Positions 35,970 to 45,463 are shown, numbered from the stretch's first letter. The stretch: 64,000 nt of DNA from Solirubrobacteraceae bacterium (GCA_017882445.1 JADGPK010000008.1:1-64000); one strand, 5' to 3'. Numbers and translations: made by a program. The notes: generated from the letters alone by a model not told the origin.

Positions 35970-36902
35970 GTGGACGAAGCTCAGCGAACGAGGCTCCTCG
36001 AGGTGATGGCCGAGGTGATGGCCGAGCGGGGCGCCGAGGCCGGCTCGGCGACGGTCACCGATGTGATCGAGCGAGCGGGCGTGTCGAGCGCGGCGTTTCG
36101 CCAGCTGTTCGCCGATCGCGAAGCCGCGCTGCTCGCCGCATTCGATCTGGGCGTGGCGCACGCGCGGGAGAGGATGGTCGCCGCGTATGAGTCCGAGACG
36201 CGCTGGCTGGACGCGATCAAGTTTGCCCTGGCGGCCTTTCTGATGTTCCTCGAAGAGGAGCCCGCGCTCGGGCGTCTGATCGTCGTCTACGCGATGGGTG
36301 GCGGAGCACAGGTGCTGCACCGCCGCGCTGTGGTCCTGGACGAGGTCGCGTCGGCCCTCCGGCGCGGATGCCCGGAGGGTGCCGCCGGGGGCCAGCCGCC
36401 GTCGGCGGTGATCGCAGAGGGTGTCATCGGCGGGGTCCTGGCGATCCTCCACAGTCGCCTGGTGGCCGACGAGCAGCAGTCCCTCTGGGAGCTGTTCGGA
36501 TCGTTGACCAGCATGATCGTGCTGCCGTACCTCGGGCCCGGGGTCGCACGACGCGAGCTCACACGCCCCGCGCCGAGGCCGCGCTTGCTGGGCGACTCCG
36601 CGCCGCAGGAGCGCGAGAGGCTTGCCGGCCAGGAGTTCGACACCCGCCTCACATATCGAACGGCGCGGGCGCTGAGCGCGATCGGCGACTACCCGGGAGC
36701 GAGCAATCGCGAGGTCGCTGAACGGGCGGGTGTGGTCGACCAGGGCCAGATCTCCAAGCTGCTCAGCCGTCTGGAGCAGCGTGAGCTGATCGAGAAGATC
36801 CGCGAGGGGCGATCGCGTGGAGCACCCAATTCGTGGCGCCTGACCGAGCGAGGCGAGTTGCTGACGAGGAGCGCGAGCGTGCGCGCCGCGATCGGCAGCT
36901 AG
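35970..36902 (+). CDS. TetR-like regulator fused to a winged-helix domain
   Basis: 310 residues. The first 60 residues are a TetR-type DNA-binding domain (AERGAEAGSATVTDVIERAGVSSAAFRQLFADREAALLAAF), followed by a helical ligand domain to about 195. The last 95 residues form a second DNA-binding unit of MarR-like winged-helix type: SNREVAERAGVVDQGQISKLLSRLEQRELIEKI, then a wing (RGAPNSWRLTERG). Two DNA-binding domains in one chain are unusual for this class. Start is GTG 35970. Ligand and targets unknown. Its stop codon overlaps that of the convergent sedolisin gene in a shared hairpin. Confidence 0.8.
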   Translation: MDEAQRTRLLEVMAEVMAERGAEAGSATVTDVIERAGVSSAAFRQLFADREAALLAAFDLGVAHARERMVAAYESETRWLDAIKFALAAFLMFLEEEPALGRLIVVYAMGGGAQVLHRRAVVLDEVASALRRGCPEGAAGGQPPSAVIAEGVIGGVLAILHSRLVADEQQSLWELFGSLTSMIVLPYLGPGVARRELTRPAPRPRLLGDSAPQERERLAGQEFDTRLTYRTARALSAIGDYPGASNREVAERAGVVDQGQISKLLSRLEQRELIEKIREGRSRGAPNSWRLTERGELLTRSASVRAAIGS

Positions 36903-36908
36903 CCGATC
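36890..36908. terminator. Hairpin containing both convergent stop codons
   Basis: Arms GATCGGC (36890-36896) and GCCGATC (36902-36908) with loop AGCTA. The TetR-like gene stops at TAG 36900-36902, and the sedolisin gene stops at 36899-36901 on the other strand, both at the loop. Candidate bidirectional terminator. Confidence 0.5.
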
Positions 36909-38949
36909 CGGAACACGATCGAACGCGGGACGCCGTTGCTCGGAGAGAGCGTCAGACGGTAGACCCCCGCGGTGAGCGCCCCACGGCCCCTCAGGCGCCG
37001 CCTGTTGTGTCCTTGTGCCGCCGCGACGGTGAGCGAGTGCCGCAGCGTCTGCCAGCGGCCGCGTTTGCGCGTGCGGACACGCTTGGCGAGCGTGACTCGA
37101 ACCTGGGCGACGGCCGAGAGCGTGAAGGAGAAGGCGACCTGGGCGATCTTCGCCCGGCTGTGGTTCAGTGCCAGGACGGCCGTGGGCGTGAGGGCGAGCG
37201 CAGACAGCACGATGGTCGCCGGCGGAGCCGTTCCGGTTGAGCCGCCGGACGTGCCGCTAGTCGAGCCCGTCGGTGCAGGGTTCGGCGCAGGAGCAGCTGC
37301 TGTGGTGGTCGCGGGTTCAGAGCCTTTTGTTTCGCCGCCGCCTTCTTCTTTTGGCGCGGGGACTTTTTCACTTTCGCTTTTGCCTTCGCCGGGCGGCCGG
37401 AAGGCGTTGATCCCGTTGGGCGTGCCGACCCCGGTCGGCCCGTCATAGCCCGTCCCTGCCCAGCAGATCCTCTTCGAGGGGCAGGCCGTAGCCTCTTGCG
37501 CTTCTGTGCAGCCGGAGGTGCCGGTCAGTTCATTGAAGGGCTGCAGGCAGGGGCCGTTGGAGCCCGCGATGACGTCGTGAAGCGAGGGGTGTTCGGGGGG
37601 CGCGGCGAGTTCGCGCGCCTCGTTTTCATACAGCGTTTGCGCCGGATATTCGACGCCGTGCGCTCCCCCCGCGAGCGCGAACACCGCGGCGACGAGCGGG
37701 GAGGACAGGCTGGTGCCGCCGATCGTGCACCAGTGGAGCACGACGCCCCCTTCTTTGTATTCACATTCCGGGCTCGTGTCGTAGACCGCGAGTCCCGTGT
37801 ATGGGTCGGCGACGGCGGCGACATCCGCGACGGCGCGGGTGGATTCAGATCCAGATTCGCACCCGACGCCGGTCCAGTTCGCGAGGTTCTGCTGCCAGGC
37901 GGGAGCGGTGAAGATCAGGCTGCAACCGCCGCCGCCCGCGCCATAGCCTTCCCTCACTTCTCCCGTCGCGCCGCTGTCGTTCCAGACAGTCTCGCTCTGC
38001 CAGGTGTTGCCGGTCGGGTTGAGCTGCAGATTCGTGCCGCCCACCGCCACGACGTGGGGAGAGGTCGCGGGGAACTCGGCTTCCTTGCGTTCGCGTTCTT
38101 CCGTGCTCAACGAGGCCAGGCCCAGGTAGCCGTTGTCGCCGGCTGACGCCGTGATCACGATCCCGGGCTGGTTGAACGGGCTTGCGCTCTCTTCCGTCGG
38201 CGTCACGCCTTCCTCGGGGCCGCCCCAGGAGTTGGAGATCTCGCCGGCTTTGAGGCCCGCGGCGTGCTCGGCGGCTTCGAGGTCTTTGTATTCCGCGGAG
38301 TTGGCCTCGACCAGCAGGATGTGGCAGTTCTGGCACGTGGCTCGCGCGGCCTCGATGTCCAGGGAGATCTCGAGCGCCCATCCTGTCGCTTCGGCGGCCC
38401 TGTTGCGTTCCTGGCTCGAGCCTTTGCGTGCTTTTTCAAGTTCCGATGTGGTTTTGGGAAACGGGAGGGGGGCGGATTCCCCTTTCTGGTTGACCTTGGC
38501 GAAGCAGCCATTTGCCACCGTGCATTCGGGCAGGCCAAATTCTTCGTCGTACTTTTTCAGGTCCGTTTCGGCGCTGAGATCGTTGTAGGCGTCGACCAGG
38601 GCGATCGTCTGTGTGGAGGACGCGGTCGTCGGCAGCGCGTAGCCGCTGTGCAGGTCCTGGGGCCTCAGCCCGAAGGCGCCTTCTCTGGGCGAGGGCGCTG
38701 CAAGCGGCTTGGCGACGGTGAGCCCGATCGGTCGGGTGCGCGCGGCGGCCTGCGCGGTCCGGGGCACGAGCTGCAGCGACAGGCAGCCGGCGTGTCGCGC
38801 GCCGGGCGCCGCGCACACCGCGCTGACGGAGTAGTTCGAGCGGGGCAGCGGGGAGATGGGGCTGGCGGCGGCCTGCGCGCACAGCAGAGCCAGCCCCGTC
38901 GCGAGCGCGACCGGGCCGAGAGCTGCCTTGTGGCGCATGCGTGTGGTCA
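36899..38949 (-). CDS. Secreted S53 family peptidase (sedolisin)
   Basis: 683 residues from ATG 38949; ATG 38937 is also possible. A Sec signal peptide (LATGLALLCAQAAAS) comes first. The catalytic Glu and Asp are in WALEISLDIEAARA, the oxyanion Asp in ITASAGDNGYLG, and the nucleophile in CTIGGTSLSSPLVAAV, where GGTS replaces the usual SGTS. Sedolisins are acid-acting endopeptidases. A charged linker (about 545-600, EKVPAPKEEGGGETKGSEP) leads to a C-terminal beta module with the AGVYRLTLSPSNG cap common in Thermoleophilia secreted proteins. The linker uses more A/T-rich codons than its neighbours. No classical pro-domain of 200 residues is seen, only a short propeptide. Confidence 0.85.
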
Positions 38950-39162
38950 TCCGTTGCAGTGGCTCTCCCCGAATATGGTCGGATGAAGCACCTTCCAGCT
39001 TAAGCATCGGGCGATGATGCGGGCGCATCTCGCCGTGAAGGGAGGATCGGAGGGGGGTCGCGACGAACACCTCGTTGCGGTCACCCCCGGCTCAGCGCGT
39101 AGAAACTCCCCATTGCGCTCCCTGCCGGCGAGAGCGCCGCGCAAAGCCACTACCATCGCGCA
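38950..39162. other. Intergenic region between divergent secreted-protein genes
   Basis: 213 bp. It holds the sedolisin leader (GGGGAGAG 12 nt before ATG 38949) and the TACCAT -10 at 39151-39156 for the glycosidase-like gene. Nothing else recognised. Confidence 0.4.
39151..39156 (+). promoter_or_regulatory. -10 hexamer TACCAT, leaderless start
   Basis: TACCAT is 6 nt before the ATG at 39163. Confidence 0.55.
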
Positions 39163-40197
39163 ATGCCCTTTTCGCTCCTGTTCGGAAGCGTCAACGTGAA
39201 GCCGTCCCGCACATCGACCCGTGTAGCGCTCGCCATCTCGCTGGCGCTGCTGGCTGGCGCGCTCCCGGTGTCCAGCGCCGCCGGCCGGGCGCAGAGTCCC
39301 CGCGCGCACGCGGCCGCCTCCTATCTGACGGGCATCGGCGACGAGCACTCCGCGATGTTCCGCAGTCCGCTGTGGCAGAAGCTGCACATGAAGATCGTGC
39401 GCTACATCGCGCCCTACGACGCCGTCTCGCACCGGTCCTCGCTCAACCAGGCGATCACCTTCATCCAGGCAGCCGAAATACAGCACGTGCAGGTGCTGGT
39501 CTCCTTCTACCACTCCGAGTACACGCCCACGAAGCTGCCCAGCGTCGCGACCTACCAACGCGACGTGCAGAAGTTCGTGAGGCTGTTCCCCCACGTGCGG
39601 CAGTACCAGTCGTGGGACGAGGCCAACCGAGGCAACGTCCCCGGCGCGTTCTCGAGCCCGTCGGCGGCCGCCTCGGCCCGCTACTACCAGGCGCTGATCC
39701 GTGTCTGCCACGGCTGCACGGCGATCGGCCTCGACGTGCTCGATGCGGCCAACATCGGCCCCACGCTGAGCTACATCTCGGAATTCAAACACGAGATCGG
39801 CCGCCTGCGGACGGTCATGCCGAAGATCTGGGGGCTGCACAACTACTCGGACATCAACCGCCTGGAAAGCTGGCGCACCCGTGAACTCGTGCGCGCGCTC
39901 GGCGGTCAGGTGTGGCTCACGGAGACCGGCGGCCTGGTGCAGTTCGGCGGCGCGTTCCCGAACCGCAGCGGCTCGGGGCTGACGCGGGCGGCGAGGGTGC
40001 TCAAGTACATGTTCGCCGTGGCCGCCTCGGAGCCGCAGATCAAGCGCCTGTACATCTACAACTGGACCGGCGGGACGAGCAGGACCCGCTTCGACGCGGG
40101 ACTCTTGAGCGCCCACGACCAGCCGCGCGCGGGCTACATCGTCGTTTGCCGCCAGCTGCACGCGGCGAAATGCAGCGCCAAGCTCAGCCGGAACTAG
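39163..40197 (+). CDS. Secreted glycoside-hydrolase-like TIM-barrel protein
   Basis: 344 residues. The signal sequence is preceded by a long, Arg-bearing N-region and has the core VALAISLALLAGALPVSSAAG. The mature part looks like a clan-A glycosidase barrel: the acid/base candidate Glu153 is in YQSWDEANRGN (the usual W-N-E-P-N site, changed) and the nucleophile candidate Glu254 is in VWLTETGG. The end, with YNWTGG and a paired Cys, fits an extracellular enzyme. The exact family and substrate are not clear. Ends in TAG inside a hairpin shared with the convergent gene. Confidence 0.7.
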   Translation: MPFSLLFGSVNVKPSRTSTRVALAISLALLAGALPVSSAAGRAQSPRAHAAASYLTGIGDEHSAMFRSPLWQKLHMKIVRYIAPYDAVSHRSSLNQAITFIQAAEIQHVQVLVSFYHSEYTPTKLPSVATYQRDVQKFVRLFPHVRQYQSWDEANRGNVPGAFSSPSAAASARYYQALIRVCHGCTAIGLDVLDAANIGPTLSYISEFKHEIGRLRTVMPKIWGLHNYSDINRLESWRTRELVRALGGQVWLTETGGLVQFGGAFPNRSGSGLTRAARVLKYMFAVAASEPQIKRLYIYNWTGGTSRTRFDAGLLSAHDQPRAGYIVVCRQLHAAKCSAKLSRN

Positions 40198-40215
40198 TGT
40201 CCTTTAGGACACTAG
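40194..40215. terminator. Perfect hairpin with both convergent stop codons in its arms
   Basis: Arms CTAGTGTCC (40194-40202) and GGACACTAG (40207-40215) with loop TTTA. TAG 40195-40197 ends the plus gene, and TAG (40214-40212) ends the minus gene; each lies in its own arm. Strong bidirectional terminator candidate. Confidence 0.7.
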
Positions 40216-41867
40216 GCGCTCAGCGTCGGCTGCGAGGCTGACTCGGCCCGCCTGGGGCGCGACTCGGGCGGCGGGCGGCGCTCGTTGCGGAGCAGTCCCA
40301 TGACGCACAGCGCGAGCAGTCCGGCGAAGGCCGCGATCGGCGCCAGCGTCCGCAACGGATATCGGCTGCCGTCGTGGAGCGTGAGGTTGAGGGCCGTGTG
40401 ATCGCCCGCTTTGACGATGCTCTGCAGGCCGCGGTGATCGATCCCGAGCACGGTCGGCGCGAGCCACGCGAACAGCGCCCACGTCACCAGCGCCAGCACG
40501 CCCGCGCCGAGAGCGGCGCCGGAGAGGCGCAGACGCGGGGTGGCCCAAGCAGCCAGCAGCACGCCGCCGCCGGCTGCCAGGAAGAAGGGCCAGATGCCGC
40601 CCCAGCCACGCCCGAGGCCGAACGCCGAGGCGATCGTGGGCTGGAAGGAGCCGTTGCCGAGCAGACGCGTCCAGATGATCGTCTCGGTCTCATAGCCGGT
40701 CAGCGGATGGGTGATCGTCGCGATCACGGTCGTCGCGATCGAGATGGCCGCCAGTGCGATCGTGGGTCCCGGGAAGCGCTTGAGCGCGAGACCGAGCGGG
40801 CAGGCGAGGAACGGGAGCATCGTCGTCAGGAAGCGCGGTCCCATGAAGCCGCCGCCGAACGGCAGGTAGTAGCCCGAGTTGTAGCCGACGTAGCACGCGC
40901 AGACGCCCGCGATCGTCAGTGCCTCCGCGCGCTTCCCGCGCCGGTACAGCAGCACGGTTCCGATCGCTCCCATCAGCATCACGGGGGAGATGGTCAGCAG
41001 GCCGCGGGAGTCGAACAGCAGGGTGGCGAGCACCTTCAGGCTCGGCGCGCCGATCCCGAAGAAGCCTTTGTGCTGGCGGGGGACGTCGGAGTAGGCGAGG
41101 TGCGTCCAGGAGCGGAAGGCGTAGTGGTTGTAGAGCAGCAGCGGCACGATGCCGATCACGCCACCGGCGATGTAGGCGCCGGCGCGGCGCGCCACGCCGA
41201 GCGGCGTGAACGAGTCCCGGCGCGAGAGCAGATACAGGCCGAGCACCACGGCGACGAAGAACAGCGGGTACTCCGAGGCGACCGCGTAGCCCATCGCCAG
41301 GCCGGCGAGGAGGAGCAGCTTCGCCCTGGGCGGGCCGTCGCGCTCGCCAAGCATCAACGCAAACGCGGCAAAGCCCAGGAGGGCGGCGAACACGTGTGAG
41401 AACAGGAGCGTGGAGAGCGGCAGCACCATCGTGCCGAGACCGAGCACGACGGCCGCCGCGACGCCGTAGCCGGGCTCGAAGCGCTCGGCCACCTGCCAGG
41501 TGAGCAGGAGCAGCAACAGACCCGGGAGCACGTTGGCCCACAGGCCCACCATGTAGATCATCTCGTCGTCGTTGCGCTGCGCCTGCGATTCGCGCGCCAG
41601 GGCGTCGGCGTTCACCAGGTTCAGGGTGTCGTAGAACGGCAGCGCGAACAGGGCCAGGCCGGGTGCGCGCGCCGAGTACCAGTGTCCCTTGTAGAAGACC
41701 TTGTCGCCCGTGTTGTGCTGGTTTGAGTCGATCGTGGTGCCGTCTTTGTCCAGCGAGCGGATCAGGTCGAAGTGAGAGGTCTGGTTCCAGGAGAAGCTCT
41801 GGATCATCGTGGCGTACGCCACGCCGATCAGCAGGATCGCGAGGAGCGTTCTGCGTCTGCTCATCAA
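40212..41867 (-). CDS. Polytopic GT-C-like membrane protein
   Basis: 551 residues with 11-12 membrane spans. The first external loop holds a DKDGTTIDSNQHN and YSARAPGLALFALP region, typical of the acidic external loop after TM1 in GT-C glycosyltransferases that use polyprenyl-linked sugars; the Asp pair needed for metal is only partly recognisable. The C-terminal quarter is soluble-like with several aromatic residues. Likely a mannosyl- or arabinosyl-type transferase acting outside the membrane (inference). ATG overlaps the upstream gene stop by 4 bp, so both work together. Confidence 0.65.
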   Translation of the reverse strand: MMSRRRTLLAILLIGVAYATMIQSFSWNQTSHFDLIRSLDKDGTTIDSNQHNTGDKVFYKGHWYSARAPGLALFALPFYDTLNLVNADALARESQAQRNDDEMIYMVGLWANVLPGLLLLLLTWQVAERFEPGYGVAAAVVLGLGTMVLPLSTLLFSHVFAALLGFAAFALMLGERDGPPRAKLLLLAGLAMGYAVASEYPLFFVAVVLGLYLLSRRDSFTPLGVARRAGAYIAGGVIGIVPLLLYNHYAFRSWTHLAYSDVPRQHKGFFGIGAPSLKVLATLLFDSRGLLTISPVMLMGAIGTVLLYRRGKRAEALTIAGVCACYVGYNSGYYLPFGGGFMGPRFLTTMLPFLACPLGLALKRFPGPTIALAAISIATTVIATITHPLTGYETETIIWTRLLGNGSFQPTIASAFGLGRGWGGIWPFFLAAGGGVLLAAWATPRLRLSGAALGAGVLALVTWALFAWLAPTVLGIDHRGLQSIVKAGDHTALNLTLHDGSRYPLRTLAPIAAFAGLLALCVMGLLRNERRPPPESRPRRAESASQPTLSA

Positions 41868-43822
41868 TCGGTTCCGTGCAGCGCGCTCGGCCCGGGGCCG
41901 ATCTCATAGATGACGAGCGAGCCGACCCGGCGTCGCGTGACGCCCAGCCCCGCGACCGGTTTCCCGGCCGCCGCGGGCAGGTTCGGCGGCTCGGCGGTCG
42001 CGTAGCCGTGGATCCCGGGCAGCCGGGGCATCCTGAGGTGAAGGACGACGGTGCGGATGCCGTAGAAGCGGAGCTTCTCGATGCTGGCACGGTCCGGGAA
42101 GCCGCTCATGCCGCCGCGCAGGTCATCGACGGAGGGGATGTCGAACGTGCTGTTGCCGGTCGGGATCTTGTAGAAGCCGTCGGTCGAGAAGTACTGCCAC
42201 AGCCGGTCTGCGGCGCCGTCGGTCGGGAGGTCCATGAGCGGCCCGGGAAGCCCGACCTCCGCCTTCGCGGGCTGCGGTACGACGGGGTGGGCGAGATGGC
42301 CCGCGCCTTCGCCCAGGAGCCCGATCAGCAGCGTGACGCCGAGCAGCGCGGGCAGGCGGCGGAGCGAGCGCCGCTCTCCCCACGGCCGCGCTCTCAGGAC
42401 GAGCAGCTGCGCGCCCGCGCCGGCGAGCAGCGCGTAGAACAGCGTGCCCAACGTGAACACCCTCCCGGGCACGCGCACTCCGTCCCAGCCGGGGGCATAG
42501 TCGTACATCAGGCGGTACGGGTAGCCTGCGCCGGTGAGGCCGAGGCCGAGCGCGAGGATCGAGCAGGTCAGCACGCCGATCGCCAGCCCAAGTCGCAGGC
42601 GGCGCGTGTACAGCGGAGCGGCGAGGCCGACGAGCGCGAGCAGCAGGATGAGGCCACCGGGGAAGAACACGTCCTCGTTCTGGGAGTGGACCCTCGCTCG
42701 CATCCCGGCGGTGGCCGCACCCCAAACGCGGTTCTCCGAGGATGCCGCCAGGAACGCGGCGGGCCCCGAGGAGTAGTTCTTCACTTCCTTGATCGTGCGT
42801 TTCGCGGTGGGATAGTCGTTGGCCACCTGCAGATAGGGGCTCGCCTGATAGATCGCGATGGCGCCCAGCACGGCGACTCCGATGACCGTCACGACCAGCA
42901 GGCGGCGGGGAATCAACGGTCCGCGCGAGCCGGCGCCCCCCTGGCCGGCAGAGGGCGAGGCGGGCGCCCCACTCGAGTCGGTCCCCGGTTGCGGCGGTGC
43001 GACGCCGCCCCGCCAGGCCGGGCCAGGGGTCAGCCGGCCACGCCACCAGTGCACGAGCACGAGCAGTCCGAGGACGCCCAGCAGATAGCAGTACTGCAGC
43101 CCGAGCGTGAATCCCAGGCTGACCTGCCAGGCGGAGACGAGCCAGCCGGCGAGCACCAGCTTGGGCGAGGTGTGTCGGTAGCCGCGCAGGAGCAGGAACA
43201 GCGCCAGCGGCAGGCCGCCGGAGGAGATCACGTGCAGATGCCCGGCCTCGGTGACCCGGTACGGCGCGTACGCGAAGGCGACGCCCGCAGCGGCCCCGCC
43301 GAGCCGGCCGAGGCCGAGCTCGCGGGCGAGCAGGTAGGCCCCGAGGAAGCACAGCGACCACGCGAACAGGAAGAGCAGGTTGTAACGGACCAGCGCGGCG
43401 ACGGTTCCCGAGCCGAAGAACGCCGCGGGCCCGTAGCCGAGCAGTGAATCGGAGAAGGCCAGGCTGAGTCGGTGCGGATAGAAGGTGTTCGCGTCGAACA
43501 GATGCAGCGGGTTGTGCAGCATCGCGTGCCCCACCCAGGCGACCTCCCACGCCGTACGCACGGGGTCCCCGAGATCGGGCGCGATCCGGCTGGGCAGATG
43601 TGCCACCAGCGGCCAGGTCGTGAGCACGGCCAGCAGCACGCCCGTCAGCGCCGCCAGCACCAGCTCGTGGCGGGCAAACGTCGGGGAAGCAGCCCAGCGG
43701 CCGGGGTGCGGCTCCTCCCGGGCGTCGAGCCCGCGTCGCTCCGAGCGCGTCCCGCCGCCGGTGCCGGGACCCTCCGAGGAACCCGATGACATTCGTGGCG
43801 GACTCGGAAGACCGGTGCTCAT
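41864..43822 (-). CDS. Polytopic GT-C-like membrane protein
   Basis: 652 residues. After a 50-residue Ser/Gly/Pro-rich cytoplasmic start come about eleven spans. The first external loop reads SRIAPDLGDPVRTAWEVAWVGHAM then PLHLFDANTFYPHRLSLAFSD, with the D-x-x-D and aromatic pattern of YfhO/GT-C proteins. The last 130 residues form an external domain with a DIPSVDDLRGGMSGF loop and YGIRTVVLHLRMP. Probably adds sugars to a cell-surface glycan together with the coupled downstream gene; the sugar is unknown. ATG 43822 is used here; a second ATG at 43792 is possible. Confidence 0.65.
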   Translation of the reverse strand: MSTGLPSPPRMSSGSSEGPGTGGGTRSERRGLDAREEPHPGRWAASPTFARHELVLAALTGVLLAVLTTWPLVAHLPSRIAPDLGDPVRTAWEVAWVGHAMLHNPLHLFDANTFYPHRLSLAFSDSLLGYGPAAFFGSGTVAALVRYNLLFLFAWSLCFLGAYLLARELGLGRLGGAAAGVAFAYAPYRVTEAGHLHVISSGGLPLALFLLLRGYRHTSPKLVLAGWLVSAWQVSLGFTLGLQYCYLLGVLGLLVLVHWWRGRLTPGPAWRGGVAPPQPGTDSSGAPASPSAGQGGAGSRGPLIPRRLLVVTVIGVAVLGAIAIYQASPYLQVANDYPTAKRTIKEVKNYSSGPAAFLAASSENRVWGAATAGMRARVHSQNEDVFFPGGLILLLALVGLAAPLYTRRLRLGLAIGVLTCSILALGLGLTGAGYPYRLMYDYAPGWDGVRVPGRVFTLGTLFYALLAGAGAQLLVLRARPWGERRSLRRLPALLGVTLLIGLLGEGAGHLAHPVVPQPAKAEVGLPGPLMDLPTDGAADRLWQYFSTDGFYKIPTGNSTFDIPSVDDLRGGMSGFPDRASIEKLRFYGIRTVVLHLRMPRLPGIHGYATAEPPNLPAAAGKPVAGLGVTRRRVGSLVIYEIGPGPSALHGTD

Positions 43823-43946
43823 GGGCTACAGCTGTTCGGGGCCGCGCGGATCGGCGCAGCATACGGGAGCCGCCCCGGACACAGCGGCGCATGGCCTTTG
43901 CGCCGGTCTCACGTTCGAGACTGGGATTTGCGGCACACTCCTGCGC

Positions 43947-45161
43947 ATGAAGGTTCTCGTGGTGGGAGCAGGAGGCGTCGGGGCCGCATTCGCCGCGATC
44001 GCGCAGCGCCGGTCTGCGTTCGAGGAGGTCGTATTGGCCGATGTCGTGCTCGGGCGCGCGCAGGCGGTGGTCGATCGGCTGGGCGAGCCCGATCGCTTCA
44101 GCGCCGAGCGGGTCGATGCGTCCAGCCGCGAGGAGCTCGTGGGGCTGATCGGGCGTGTGCGGCCCGACGCGGTCCTCAACGCGTGCGACCCGCGCTTCAA
44201 CGAGCCGATCTTCGGGGCGTCCTTCGATGCGAGGGTCACCTATCTCGACATGGCGATGACGCTGTCCCATCCACATCCCGAACGTCCTCATGAGCTGCCC
44301 GGGGAGATGCTCGGCGAGCACCAGCTGGCCCGGCACGGGGAGTGGGAGCGCGCTGGCGTGCTCGCGTTGGTGGGCATCGGCGTCGAGCCGGGCCTCTCGG
44401 ACGTGTTCGCCCGCTACGCCGCCGAGGAGCTGTTCTCGAGCATCAGGGAGATCGGAGTGCGCGACGGCGCCGATCTCGTCGTGGAGGGATATGACTTCGC
44501 GCCCACGTTCTCGATCTGGACGACGATCGAGGAGTGCCTGAACCCGCCGCTGATCTGGGAGCGCGAGCGGGGCTTCTACACGACCGCGCCGTTCTCCGAA
44601 CCCGAGCTGTTCGAGTTCCCCGAGGGAATCGGGCCCGTTGAGTGCGTGAACGTCGAGCACGAGGAGGTCGTGCTGATCCCCCGGTGGGTGCAGTGCGAGC
44701 GGGTCACGTTCAAGTACGGGCTCGGGCAGGAGTTCATCGACGTGCTCCGCACCCTGCACAAGCTCGGTCTGGACTCGACCGAGCCGGTGTCGGTGCGAGG
44801 CGTGCAGGTGGCCCCCCGCGACTTGGTCGCCGCGGCGTTGCCCGATCCGGCGACGCTCGGCGAGCGCATGAGCGGACGCACGTGCGCCGGCACCTGGGTG
44901 ACGGGAACCGGCACCGATGGCCGGCCTCGCTCGACCTACCTCTACCACGTCGTCGACAACGAGACCACCATGCGCGAGTACTCGAGCCAGGCGGTCGTGT
45001 GGCAGACGGCGATCAACCCCGTGGTCGCGCTCGAGCTGCTGGACCGCGGCGACTGGCGGGGAGTGGGCGTGCTCGGCCCCGAGGCGTTCCCGCCCGCGCC
45101 GTTCCTCGAGCTCCTGGGCGAGATGGGCGCGCCTCACAAGCAGCAGGAGCGCCACGCGTAG
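43947..45161 (+). CDS. Saccharopine dehydrogenase-like oxidoreductase
   Basis: 404 residues. The Rossmann domain has VLVVGAGGVGAAFAAIA (GxGxxG) at the N-terminus, and the rest fits the saccharopine dehydrogenase/LYS9 family: NACDPRFNEPIFGASFDARVTYLDMAM, then GIGVEPGLSDVFARYAAEELF and a substrate domain with TFKYGLGQEFIDVL. Members reduce or cleave amino acid imines; some make carboxynorspermidine or nicotianamine-like products. The substrate here is not determinable. Start is ATG 43947, with a weak CACACT hexamer 7 nt upstream. Confidence 0.8.
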   Translation: MKVLVVGAGGVGAAFAAIAQRRSAFEEVVLADVVLGRAQAVVDRLGEPDRFSAERVDASSREELVGLIGRVRPDAVLNACDPRFNEPIFGASFDARVTYLDMAMTLSHPHPERPHELPGEMLGEHQLARHGEWERAGVLALVGIGVEPGLSDVFARYAAEELFSSIREIGVRDGADLVVEGYDFAPTFSIWTTIEECLNPPLIWERERGFYTTAPFSEPELFEFPEGIGPVECVNVEHEEVVLIPRWVQCERVTFKYGLGQEFIDVLRTLHKLGLDSTEPVSVRGVQVAPRDLVAAALPDPATLGERMSGRTCAGTWVTGTGTDGRPRSTYLYHVVDNETTMREYSSQAVVWQTAINPVVALELLDRGDWRGVGVLGPEAFPPAPFLELLGEMGAPHKQQERHA

Positions 45162-45224
45162 TCCGCCGGGCGCCCGGGCTCTGCCCGTCGCGGCTGTGCC
45201 GACTCGCGACCGGCGGCGAGGTTG

Positions 45225-45230
45225 TAGGCT
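45225..45230 (+). promoter_or_regulatory. -10 hexamer TAGGCT, leaderless start
   Basis: TAGGCT is 6 nt before the second ATG (45237) of the small zinc-motif gene and only 3 nt before the first, so the second is preferred. Confidence 0.5.
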
Positions 45231-45236
45231 CGCATG

Positions 45237-45431
45237 ATGGCCCAGAGCGACAGGCAGATCCCCGACAACGCCCGCTGTCCGCATTGCGCCGGGGCGGGGT
45301 GGAGCTGGTGGTCACCGTCCGTGACGCCCCCGCAGGAGGGCAGGTGGGTCGTGTGCCGGGAATGCCTCGGCACGGGACGCGCCGATCAGAAGGGTCGTAA
45401 GCGCAACAAGCCGAACGAGCCGCCGGGCTGA
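45237..45431 (+). CDS. Small protein with two DnaJ-type CxxCxGxG motifs
   Basis: 64 residues from ATG 45237 (an ATG at 45234 is 3 nt earlier). Two motifs, CPHCAGAG (Cys14, Cys17) and CRECLGTG (Cys40, Cys43), match the CxxCxGxG repeats of the DnaJ cysteine-rich region and together could bind one zinc ion. The tail is basic (KGRKRNKPNEPPG). No J-domain. It could be a stand-alone zinc-ribbon or redox protein; function unknown. Ends inside a hairpin shared with the convergent permease gene. Confidence 0.6.
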   Translation: MAQSDRQIPDNARCPHCAGAGWSWWSPSVTPPQEGRWVVCRECLGTGRADQKGRKRNKPNEPPG

Positions 45432-45463
45432 GACCCGCCGACGGCTCTGCTCAGCCCGGCGGC
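45419..45463. terminator. 14-bp hairpin with both convergent stop codons
   Basis: Arms GCCGCCGGGCTGAG (45419-45432) and CTCAGCCCGGCGGC (45450-45463) with a 17-nt loop. TGA 45429-45431 ends the plus gene and TGA (45453-45451) ends the permease gene; each lies in its own arm. Strong bidirectional terminator candidate. Confidence 0.7.

Noticed and set aside
37320-37390. T-rich stretch in the sedolisin gene taken as a terminator tract
   Set aside because: It lies inside the coding frame and codes a Lys/Glu/Ser linker; no stem precedes it.
42123-45284. Minus-strand frame of 1053 codons
   Set aside because: It overlaps a recognisable plus-strand dehydrogenase and a minus-strand GT-C-like gene in another frame; composition is Arg/Ala/Pro shadow text.
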